Source: Sulfurimonas sp. (GTDB lineage Bacteria; Campylobacterota; Campylobacteria; Campylobacterales; Sulfurimonadaceae). From it: DNA of 12,081 nt. This document shows, in pieces, positions 6,124-12,081 of the stretch. The notes under the pieces were generated by a model. The model worked only from the letters and a program-made list of their open reading frames with translations. It was not told the DNA's origin and did not search any database. The stretch lies in assembly GCA_027063585.1 (NCBI GenBank), contig JAMORM010000018.1, positions 1-12,081 on the forward strand. Reading direction: 5' to 3'. Both the position numbers and the translations under genes were made by a program. Numbering within the stretch: the first letter of the stretch is position 1; each line of letters starts with the position of its first letter.

Positions 6124-7806
6124 ATGCGAATCTTTTTACTTCTTTTGAGCCTCTTCATCACACTAAATGCCGCGCAGATTACAGATACGCAACTCAAAAA
6201 AATGATAGGACGCATGCTTATCGTCGGATTCGATGAAAGTTATGTAAAACCGACTTCTCAAATAATAACTGATATGCAGCAGTATGATTTGGGCGGTGTG
6301 ATTCTTTTTGACAGGTTTTATAATGATAAAAAACGAGCCAAAAATATACTTTCTCCTTATCAGTTAAAAAAGCTGACGCAGCATCTCAATTACTTCTCAA
6401 AACAACCGCTCTTTATAGCCGTAGACCAAGAAGGCGGCAAAGTGGCCAGACTCAACCCGAAATATGGATTTGTAAAAATCCCCTCCGCTCATACAATTTC
6501 AAAAATGCCTTTGAAAAAAGCAAAAAAAATTTATGACACTCAGGCTCAAATGCTTGAAAATACAGGAATCAACGTTAATTTTGCGCCGGTAGTTGATCTG
6601 GCGACAAATCAAAACAATAAAGTTATTGTTGGGCTGGGGCGTTCTTACGGAAGCGATCCCAAGCGAGTTGCAGAGTACGCACAAACAATGATAGATGCAC
6701 AAACACGGCATAATATCATCTCTGTTTTAAAACATTTTCCAGGACACGGATCCTCTCTTGGAGATTCACATGAAGGCTTTGTTGATATTAGCAATACCTG
6801 GAGCCAAAAAGAACTAGAACCCTATAAAATACTCATTAACGCCCATAAAGCCGATGCCATTATGACGGCACATGTTTTTAATGCACACCTTGATAACAAA
6901 TATCCCGCAACACTCTCCTATAAAATCAATACGGAGCTTTTACGCAACAAACTGCATTTTAGAGGAGTCATCATCAGCGATGATATGCAGATGAAAGCAA
7001 TCTCTGCAAACTATTCACTCAAAGATGCCGTAACTTTGGCTATCAACAGCGGTGTGGATATTTTACTTTTTGGCAATCAGCTCTCACGCAACTCTACAAA
7101 AGAGATAGTCGATACCATATTTGAACAAGTCAAAAATAAAAAAATTCCGTTTGAACGCATTATAGAATCCAATCGACGCATTGCCGCCTTACATGTAAAG
7201 AACAGTATCATCCAAAAACCAATAGCATTTAAAAAAGAGCGCGAAGCCATGACAAAAGCTTACATCAAAAAGCATTATGGACTAAAAGTCAAAGATATAA
7301 AAATCAAGCCTAAAATTATTGTACTGCACTGGACGGCCGTTATGGATTTAAACGACAGTTTTGCTAGGTTAAATCCACAAAAACTTCTCACCGACAGAAA
7401 AGATATAGCCAAAGCCTCAGCACTCAATGTCTCGGCACATTATTTAATCGACCGCGACGGAACAATTTACCAGCTTATGCCTGATGATATTATGGCACGG
7501 CATGTTATAGGCTTAAATTATTCAAGTATAGGCATTGAAAATGTCGGCGGAGAGGCAAATAAAAATGAGGATTTAACCCCTGCTCAAGTTCGCTCAAACA
7601 TAGCGCTTGTAAAATATCTCAAACAAAAATATCCCGAGATTACCTACCTCATCGGTCATTATGAATATACAAAAATGCAAAAAAATCTACTCTGGCTGGA
7701 ACATGACGTAAACTACAGAACAAAAAAAGCCGACCCGGGAGCAAAGTTTATGCACAAGGTCCGACAAGGTGTAAAAAACCTGCATCTCAAGGGTGCTGAT
7801 GAGTAA
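6124..7806 (+). CDS. nagZ: Exported NagZ-type beta-N-acetylhexosaminidase fused to an Amidase_2 (AmpD/AmiD-like) domain
   Basis: A 560-residue two-enzyme protein. Residues 1-17 are a signal peptide (hydrophobic run, then NAA|Q), so it acts in the periplasm. Residues 20-360 form a glycoside hydrolase family 3 domain: 'FIAVDQEGGKVARL' (97-110), 'VLKHFPGHG' (201-209), the GDSH loop with the general acid/base pair (D214, H216), and the nucleophile Asp286 in 'ISDDMQMKA'. Residues about 385-550 form an N-acetylmuramoyl-L-alanine amidase: 'IVLHWTA' (zinc His402), 'SAHYLIDRDG' (437-446), 'IGIENVGG' (E472), 'IGHYEY' (zinc His512) and 'KADPGAKF' (zinc Asp537). The gap between the last two ligands, 25 residues, is longer than the roughly 10 in AmpD. 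Together the domains would remove GlcNAc and the stem peptide from anhydro-muropeptides. The ribosome site AGGA overlaps the previous stop, and the 3' end overlaps the symporter gene by 8 bases. Confidence 0.9.
   Translation: MRIFLLLLSLFITLNAAQITDTQLKKMIGRMLIVGFDESYVKPTSQIITDMQQYDLGGVILFDRFYNDKKRAKNILSPYQLKKLTQHLNYFSKQPLFIAVDQEGGKVARLNPKYGFVKIPSAHTISKMPLKKAKKIYDTQAQMLENTGINVNFAPVVDLATNQNNKVIVGLGRSYGSDPKRVAEYAQTMIDAQTRHNIISVLKHFPGHGSSLGDSHEGFVDISNTWSQKELEPYKILINAHKADAIMTAHVFNAHLDNKYPATLSYKINTELLRNKLHFRGVIISDDMQMKAISANYSLKDAVTLAINSGVDILLFGNQLSRNSTKEIVDTIFEQVKNKKIPFERIIESNRRIAALHVKNSIIQKPIAFKKEREAMTKAYIKKHYGLKVKDIKIKPKIIVLHWTAVMDLNDSFARLNPQKLLTDRKDIAKASALNVSAHYLIDRDGTIYQLMPDDIMARHVIGLNYSSIGIENVGGEANKNEDLTPAQVRSNIALVKYLKQKYPEITYLIGHYEYTKMQKNLLWLEHDVNYRTKKADPGAKFMHKVRQGVKNLHLKGADE
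7189..7198. repeat. Iterated palindrome TTACATGTAA, copy 1
   Basis: Lies in the linker after the hydrolase domain of the NagZ-amidase gene and encodes Leu356-His357-Val358. Confidence 0.8.
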
Positions 7807-9298
7807 CGGTTTTTCAACGCTTGACTGGTTTGTTTTTGGAGCCTATTTTTTAGTACTTGCCATCAGTTCTTACCTTTTTTCTCAGTTTAAAGTTACCTCT
7901 TCAAGAGATTACTTTGTCAGCTCCAACACCATGCCGATGCTTGCCGTTGCAATCTCCATCGTTGCCACATCCCAATCTGCAGCAACCTTTTTAGGCGTTC
8001 CCGAATTTTCTTATCTGCATGATTTTACTTTTATAGGTTTTTATATTTCTGCACTTGCAGCGGTTATTTTCATTAGTATCGTTTTTGTGCCGAAGTTTTA
8101 CAAATACAAGGTCGTTACCGTTTATGAACTGCTGCAAACCCGTTACGGTGAAAGTGCCAAAAAGCAAGCCGGCATGATGTTTTTACTTGGTCGCATTATG
8201 GCGAGCGGAGCACGGCTCTACATCGGCGCACTTGCCGTGAGTATGATACTTTTTTTAGATATTGGCTTTTTTCATATGCTTATCGCTATCATTATTTTAC
8301 TTTTAGGGGCTTTGGCTTATACCTATTTCGGTGGCATAAAGTCCATTATTTTCAGTGACATTATTCAAGCAGCCACTTATGTCGGTGCAGGACTTTTAGT
8401 CTTTTGGTATTTATATATTTCGCTCAACAATGTCAATATTTTAGAAGTTTTACAAGAGCATAACAAGTTACATGTAATAGATACTACATTAAATGGAAAG
8501 TTTAGTATTTTAGCACTTTTAAGCGGCTGGTTGCTTTTAAATATAGCCGCATTCGGGCTTGATCAGGATATGACACAGCGAGTACTCAGCTGCAAAAACA
8601 AAAATGAGGCATCACGTTCACTCATTCTTTCCATCCTCTTTACTATCCCTATAGTTTTACTATTTTTAGGCATCGGCGCTTTGCTTTTCGTGCATTATCA
8701 GACAAGCCAAGTGAGTCAAAACTTTCAAGGCGAGAGTATTACTATATTTATGTACTATATCTTAAATGAAATGCCCTCAGGTCTTCGAGGACTTGTCACA
8801 GTCGGCGCAATCGCCGCAGCCCTCTCAAGCACAAACTCTGTTTTGGGAGCGATGGCATCTGTGGCGGTTGAAGATTTGTACCGACCATGGAGGATGCACA
8901 AAAAATCTGATACAAAAGAAGAACATTTTTTAAAAGCCTCGCGAAATGCCGTCCTAATTTTTGCATGTATTCTTGGACTGATGGCGGTGTTGAGTTATTT
9001 TTGGCAAAGAGAGAGCGAACTTTCCCTCGTCAGTTTTGCACTTGGTGTAATGACCTTTGCCTATACCGGACTTTTAGGGGTGTTTTTCTCTGCGGTTTTT
9101 ACCAAAAGAGGCAGTGCCAAAACCGTTCCGTTTGCCTTAATAGGCGGCTTTGTCACGGTTTTATCGCTACAGCCTTATATATTTGGCATCCATATAGGTT
9201 TTGCATGGCAGATGATTTTAGGTACGGCTGTTTCATTTTTAATTATGCAGGCAGCTAACTCTAAAATCGAAACTACAAAACAGTTCAGCCCAGACTAA
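7799..9298 (+). CDS. Sodium:solute symporter (SSS) family transporter; candidate anhydro-MurNAc importer
   Basis: A 499-residue polytopic inner-membrane protein with about 13 hydrophobic segments, the first at about 8-27. SSS signatures include 'SYLFSQFKVTSSRDYF.S' after TM1, 'VVTVYELLQTRYG' (105-117), 'GGIKSIIFSDIIQ' (178-190), 'FGLDQDMTQRVLSCKN' (252-267), and 'AALSSTNSVLGAMASVAVED' (340-359), where S343/S344 fit the Na2 sodium site. It would import a small organic solute with Na+. The substrate cannot be read from sequence; its position between the periplasmic NagZ-amidase and AnmK makes a freed cell-wall sugar the best guess. ATG 7799 is preferred over GTG 7793 because AAGGG lies five bases before it. 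The gene overlaps the previous one by 8 bases. Its last codons (Ser-Pro-Asp-stop) come from a repeat element. Confidence 0.88.
   Translation: MSNGFSTLDWFVFGAYFLVLAISSYLFSQFKVTSSRDYFVSSNTMPMLAVAISIVATSQSAATFLGVPEFSYLHDFTFIGFYISALAAVIFISIVFVPKFYKYKVVTVYELLQTRYGESAKKQAGMMFLLGRIMASGARLYIGALAVSMILFLDIGFFHMLIAIIILLLGALAYTYFGGIKSIIFSDIIQAATYVGAGLLVFWYLYISLNNVNILEVLQEHNKLHVIDTTLNGKFSILALLSGWLLLNIAAFGLDQDMTQRVLSCKNKNEASRSLILSILFTIPIVLLFLGIGALLFVHYQTSQVSQNFQGESITIFMYYILNEMPSGLRGLVTVGAIAAALSSTNSVLGAMASVAVEDLYRPWRMHKKSDTKEEHFLKASRNAVLIFACILGLMAVLSYFWQRESELSLVSFALGVMTFAYTGLLGVFFSAVFTKRGSAKTVPFALIGGFVTVLSLQPYIFGIHIGFAWQMILGTAVSFLIMQAANSKIETTKQFSPD
8468..8477. repeat. Iterated palindrome TTACATGTAA, copy 2
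   Basis: Inside the symporter gene, encoding Leu224-His225-Val226 in a loop between membrane segments. Confidence 0.8.
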
Positions 9299-9460
9299 AG
9301 TCTCAATGCCATTAAGTTAAGCGGCTTTTTCGGAACCCGTACTTCAGTGCGGGCTTTGCGTCTTTAAAGCTTAAGGCCTAGGTTAAAACCTAGGTTCCGA
9401 GAAAACATCAAGCTTTTTTCTTAACTTAATGGTATTGGGACTAAAGTCTAGGTTCCCAAA
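9285..9460. repeat. Palindromic repeat element E1, overlapping the symporter 3' end
   Basis: A nested palindrome of about 176 bases filling most of the gap before anmK. Outer arms 9289-9321 and 9420-9452 pair at 28 of 33 positions, with a perfect 13-bp core (CCATTAAGTTAAG, 9309-9321, against 9420-9432). Inside, CGGAACC (9331-9337) pairs with GGTTCCG (9393-9399); within that are the hairpins CCCGTAC-TTCA-GTGCGGG (9336-9353) and CCTAGGTT-AA-AACCTAGG (9377-9394). The left end TCAGCCCAGACTA and right end AGTCTAGGTTCCCAAAA recur in E2. It carries no open frame and could fold into a large hairpin in DNA or RNA, plausibly ending the upstream transcript. It resembles MITE- or REP-like elements; no family is recognised. 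Confidence 0.8.
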
Positions 9461-9465
9461 AGCAT

Positions 9466-9473
9466 GCTATAAT
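9466..9473 (+). promoter_or_regulatory. Extended -10 (TGCTATAAT) of anmK
   Basis: TGC (9465-9467) and a perfect TATAAT (9468-9473) sit immediately after element E1 and six bases before the ATG at 9480. The predicted start is the A of the ATG. It gives anmK-amgK a promoter separate from the upstream operon. Confidence 0.7.
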
Positions 9474-9479
9474 TTTAAT

Positions 9480-10586
9480 ATGACACAAACAAACAAAATC
9501 CGAAAATTTTATATAGGTGTAATGAGCGGAACGAGTCTTGACGGGATTGACATTGCATTGTGTGAAATAGATGACGTAAGGTGTACGCTTTTAGCTTCTA
9601 CCGAATATAACTTTCCACAAGAGTTAAAGGCAGAGATCTTACATCTTATATCACACCCTGTCACTCTCAAACAAATCGGCGAATGTGACAGTAAACTCGG
9701 GCTGCTTTTTGCCAAATGCATTAACACTTTTTTAATAAACAATGCGTTACATGTAACGAGTATAGCTGCCATCGGTCTGCATGGACAGACTCTTTGGCAT
9801 GAGCCTGATTCTGCTTACCCTTTTTCACTACAGCTTGGCAATCCTAACATTGTTGCAGCTAAAACAGGCATAACGACCGTAGCCGATTTTCGCAGAATGG
9901 ATATGGCAAACAGTGGGCAAGGGGCCCCCTTTGCACCTGTTTTTCATCAGTTCCTATTTGCCCAGGAAAAAGACAAATGTGCACTTGTAAACATCGGCGG
10001 CATGGCAAATATCTCTTTGCTTTTTGACGAGCTTCAAGGCTGGGATGTCGGCTGCGGGAATGTTTTAATGGATTTGTGGGTGCAAAGAACACAAAACAGA
10101 AGTTATGATGAAGACGGTGTTTTTGCTCAAAGCGGTGAGCTAAATGAAGCACTGCTGCAAAAAATGCTCAGCGATAATTATTTTACGAAGAAACCGCCAA
10201 AGAGTACCGGCAGAGAGTATTTTAATGGGCAATGGCTTACAAAACAACTCCAAAACTTTACACATATAAGCGATGCACAGGTACAGAGAACTCTTTTAGA
10301 ACTCACTGCCCAAAGCATTGCAAACGACATCAATGCCACTAAGGCGACACAACTTATCGTCTGCGGCGGCGGGGCTAAAAATAGCTTTTTACTGAATCGT
10401 CTTACTGAACTCTGTCGTATAAACGTCATACCAAGCGATACACTCGGCATCAGTAGTGATTTTTTAGAATCAATGGCCTTTGCCTGGTTTGCAAAAAAGC
10501 GCCTCCATAAAGAGCCTTTAGCCCTCAGCAGTGTCACGGGGGCAAAAAAAGATTCAATTGCGGGAGCTGTTTATGAAGCAGATTAA
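9480..10586 (+). CDS. anmK: Anhydro-N-acetylmuramic acid kinase
   Basis: A 368-residue cytoplasmic kinase that opens and phosphorylates 1,6-anhydro-MurNAc to MurNAc-6-phosphate. Family motifs in order: 'GVMSGTSLDGIDIA' (13-26, phosphate binding), 'AIGLHGQTLWHEP' (97-109), 'TVADFRRMDMANSGQGAPFAP' read around 133-153, 'NIGGMANIS' (171-179), 'GWDVGCGNVLMDLW' (187-200) with the catalytic Asp189, 'STGREYFN' (242-249) and 'CGGGAKNSFL' (295-304). Length is normal for the family. Most AnmK proteins have Gly-Pro-Gly-Asn after the catalytic Asp; here it is Gly-Cys-Gly-Asn. Start 9480 is chosen over an in-frame ATG at 9429 because the latter lies inside the repeat element and upstream of the promoter. 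The message is predicted leaderless. amgK overlaps its end by 14 bases. Confidence 0.95.
   Translation: MTQTNKIRKFYIGVMSGTSLDGIDIALCEIDDVRCTLLASTEYNFPQELKAEILHLISHPVTLKQIGECDSKLGLLFAKCINTFLINNALHVTSIAAIGLHGQTLWHEPDSAYPFSLQLGNPNIVAAKTGITTVADFRRMDMANSGQGAPFAPVFHQFLFAQEKDKCALVNIGGMANISLLFDELQGWDVGCGNVLMDLWVQRTQNRSYDEDGVFAQSGELNEALLQKMLSDNYFTKKPPKSTGREYFNGQWLTKQLQNFTHISDAQVQRTLLELTAQSIANDINATKATQLIVCGGGAKNSFLLNRLTELCRINVIPSDTLGISSDFLESMAFAWFAKKRLHKEPLALSSVTGAKKDSIAGAVYEAD
9747..9756. repeat. Iterated palindrome TTACATGTAA, copy 3
   Basis: In anmK, encoding Leu90-His91-Val92 just before the conserved 'AIGLHGQT' segment. It is extended by one base on each side to GTTACATGTAAC. Confidence 0.8.
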
Positions 10587-11529
10587 AACATGGCTTGCAA
10601 CAACAACGCCTTATAAAGATTACGACATCACTATTGCCTCAGCTGATGCGAGTTTTAGAAAGTATTACAGACTCTCACAAGGCAGAACAAGTGTTATCTT
10701 GATGGATGCTTCTTTAGAAAAAGAGTCTTTAACGCCTTTTGTAAATATTACGCACAGGCTGTTACATGTAAACGTCAAAGCACCGAAGATTCTTGCACAA
10801 AACCTCTCTTTGGGATACTTGATTTTAGAAGATTTCGGTGATACCAACCTGCTGGATGTTCTTAACAAAGCAAATTTTACAAAACTGTATGAAAAAGCCA
10901 TAGATGAAATTATACAAATGCAAAAAGCCGATACGACAAACCTGCCTCTTTATGACAAAAAATTCTTACATGCGGAGATGGATTTGATGCAGGAGTGGTA
11001 TTTGGAGAAAAAGCTAGCTTTACATGTAACACAGATGCAAAAAGAGCTTATATCATCCACATTGGAGGCAATATCTAGCGTCGTTTTATCGCAACCACAA
11101 AATATTTTTGTACATCGTGATTTTCACTCGCGTAATATTATGCTCACACCGCAAAACGAACTTGGTATTATTGATTATCAAGATGCTATGAGCGGAGCGC
11201 TTACTTATGATTTGGTTTCTCTTTTAAAAGATTGTTATATTGCTTTTTCGCGTGAAGATATCGAAGCATTGGCACTTTTGTTTGCCTCTAAAAAGGGTTT
11301 ACATGTAAGCCGTGAAGAGTTTTTAAAGTGGTTTGATTTTGTGGGGCTGCAGCGGCATATAAAAGTACTTGGGATTTTTTCACGTCTGTATCTGCGTGAC
11401 GGCAAAGATGGATATTTAAAAGATATACCGCTCACTTTGCGTTATGTTATTGAGACCGCTTCACGCTATAATGAGACAAAAGAGTTTGGGAGGCTTTTAG
11501 GGCAACTCAGCCCAGACTACAGAAAATAA
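10573..11529 (+). CDS. amgK: N-acetylmuramate/N-acetylglucosamine anomeric kinase (AmgK-like, APH fold)
   Basis: A 318-residue phosphotransferase of the aminoglycoside-kinase fold that matches AmgK, which phosphorylates MurNAc at C1. Seen: 'SADASFRKYYRL' (23-34, nucleotide loop), 'VILMDASLEKESLTPFV' (41-57), 'LILEDFGDTNLLDVL' (83-97), 'EWYLEKKL' (141-148), catalytic loop 'VHRDFHSRNIM' (180-190, Asp183, Asn188), metal-binding 'IIDYQDAMSGALTYDLVSLL' (199-218, Asp201). The start at 10573 follows GGGAG by six bases and lies inside the anmK 3' end, so translation is coupled; an upstream start at 10531 would have no good ribosome site. Three TTACATGTAA copies fall in it. The C-terminus (LSPDYRK) is shaped by repeat element E2. 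With AnmK upstream and MurU downstream the assignment is strong, though pure MurNAc specificity is inferred. Confidence 0.9.
   Translation: MKQIKTWLATTTPYKDYDITIASADASFRKYYRLSQGRTSVILMDASLEKESLTPFVNITHRLLHVNVKAPKILAQNLSLGYLILEDFGDTNLLDVLNKANFTKLYEKAIDEIIQMQKADTTNLPLYDKKFLHAEMDLMQEWYLEKKLALHVTQMQKELISSTLEAISSVVLSQPQNIFVHRDFHSRNIMLTPQNELGIIDYQDAMSGALTYDLVSLLKDCYIAFSREDIEALALLFASKKGLHVSREEFLKWFDFVGLQRHIKVLGIFSRLYLRDGKDGYLKDIPLTLRYVIETASRYNETKEFGRLLGQLSPDYRK
10762..10771. repeat. Iterated palindrome TTACATGTAA, copy 4
   Basis: In amgK, encoding Leu64-His65-Val66, in the N-lobe. Confidence 0.8.
11020..11029. repeat. Iterated palindrome TTACATGTAA, copy 5
   Basis: In amgK, encoding Leu150-His151-Val152, just after the EWYLEKKL helix. 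Confidence 0.8.
11299..11308. repeat. Iterated palindrome TTACATGTAA, copy 6
   Basis: In amgK, encoding Leu243-His244-Val245 at a turn before a C-terminal helix. Confidence 0.8.
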
Positions 11530-11614
11530 TTTAGTTTTTTTCTGTAGTGCGGACTTTGTCTCTTTAAAGACTAAGGCCTAGGTTAAAACCTAGGTTCCGA
11601 GAAGAGTTGCCTGC

Positions 11615-11624
11615 TTACATGTAA
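11615..11624. repeat. Iterated palindrome TTACATGTAA, copy 7 (in E2 unit 1)
   Basis: Non-coding copy, context GCTTACATGTAAGG. Confidence 0.8.
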
Positions 11625-11725
11625 GGAACTTTTAAGCTTTTCGGAACCCGTACTTTAGTGCGGGCTTTGTCTCTTTAAAAACTAAGGCCTAGGTTAAAAC
11701 CTAGGTTCCGAGAAGAGTTGTCTGC

Positions 11726-11735
11726 TTACATGTAA
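11726..11735. repeat. Iterated palindrome TTACATGTAA, copy 8 (in E2 unit 2)
   Basis: Non-coding copy 111 bases after copy 7, context GCTTACATGTAAGA. A decayed further copy, GCTTACAAGC, may lie at 11781-11790. Confidence 0.8.
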
Positions 11736-11788
11736 GAACTTTTAAGCTTTTCGGAAGCGATGCTTTAGCTTCGCCTTTAGGCTTACAA

Positions 11789-11831
11789 GCAACTCTAGCC
11801 CAGACTGCAGAAAATAATTTAGTTATTTTCT
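11789..11831 (+). repeat. Direct copy of the amgK 3' end
   Basis: Matches 11502-11543 at about 40 of 43 aligned positions (one indel, two substitutions). It therefore repeats the codons for the last residues and stop of amgK outside the gene, and it includes a perfect 9-bp stem AGAAAATAA/TTATTTTCT. Confidence 0.8.
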
Positions 11832-11845
11832 AAGTTACGTTTTAG

Positions 11846-12081
<236 letters not shown>

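Larger units (their letters stand above)
11547..11757. repeat. Tandem 111-base repeat inside E2 (two units)
   Basis: Unit 1 (11547-11657) and unit 2 (11658 to about 11757) are nearly identical, differing by a few substitutions and one base lost after the TTACATGTAA copy. The common core also appears once in E1 (9347-9401). Unit 2 breaks off after CGGAA, where the hairpin sequence changes. Confidence 0.85.

Noticed and set aside
6120..6125. TATAAT overlapping the ATG of the NagZ-amidase gene
   Set aside because: It would start transcription inside the gene. The gene has a ribosome site overlapping the previous stop, so it is better explained as an operon member.
7793..7798. GTG start two codons upstream for the symporter
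   Set aside because: The AAGGG ribosome site overlaps or abuts that GTG; ATG 7799 has proper spacing.
9429..9479. Upstream in-frame ATG extending anmK by 17 residues
   Set aside because: It lies in the right arm of repeat element E1 and before the TATAAT box, and AnmK proteins start just before the GxMSGTS motif.
7189..9756. Equal spacing of 1279 bases between the first three TTACATGTAA copies
   Set aside because: Later spacings (1015, 258, 279, 316, 111, 246) show no such period, so it is most likely chance.

Overview
The window is AT-rich, compact bacterial chromosome. Gene content and style (extended TGnTATAAT promoters without clear -35 boxes, a short 4.5S-type SRP RNA, a di-haem cytochrome c peroxidase, a large PAS-GGDEF-EAL sensor, Lys/Asn/Ile-rich proteins) suggest a free-living Campylobacterota (Epsilonproteobacteria), perhaps Sulfurimonas-like. 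That placement is inferred from style, not from a search.

Layout. 1-570: C-terminal part of an HrpB-type helicase, cut by the window edge. 610-4367: an exported di-haem peroxidase overlapping by one base a membrane-bound c-di-GMP cyclase/phosphodiesterase. 4387-4410: a terminator between convergent units. 4419-5081 (minus): rpmI-rplT. 5156-5392: an unknown 78-residue protein fired divergently from rpmI. 5416-5520: SRP RNA (ffs). 5573-6112: a short MTA/SAH-nucleosidase-like protein. 6124 to the end: a peptidoglycan-sugar recycling cluster.

The recycling cluster contains an exported NagZ-amidase fusion, a sodium:solute symporter, AnmK, AmgK and the start of MurU. Read as a pathway, the fusion would strip GlcNAc and stem peptide from anhydro-muropeptides in the periplasm, the symporter would import the freed anhydro-MurNAc, AnmK would make MurNAc-6-phosphate, and after dephosphorylation (a MupP-type phosphatase is not in the window) AmgK and MurU would make UDP-MurNAc. 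This differs from the E. coli layout, where AmpG imports the intact disaccharide-peptide and NagZ and AmpD act in the cytoplasm. The assignment of the symporter substrate is inference from neighbourhood.

Two non-genic signals overlie this cluster. (1) The perfect palindrome TTACATGTAA occurs nine times between 7189 and 11981 and not once before. All seven copies inside genes lie in the same reading frame and encode Leu-His-Val. (2) Two related palindromic repeat elements (about 9285-9460 and 11507-11870) sit after the symporter and amgK genes. They reach into the genes and supply the last Ser-Pro-Asp codons of two unrelated proteins. The second holds two tandem 111-base units and a copy of the amgK 3' end.

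A further pattern: three genes (610, 5156, 9480) have a TGnTATAAT/TATACT box ending exactly six bases before the ATG and no Shine-Dalgarno. The ffs promoter has the same six-base gap to an RNA 5' end fixed by its closing helix, which predicts leaderless mRNAs for all three.
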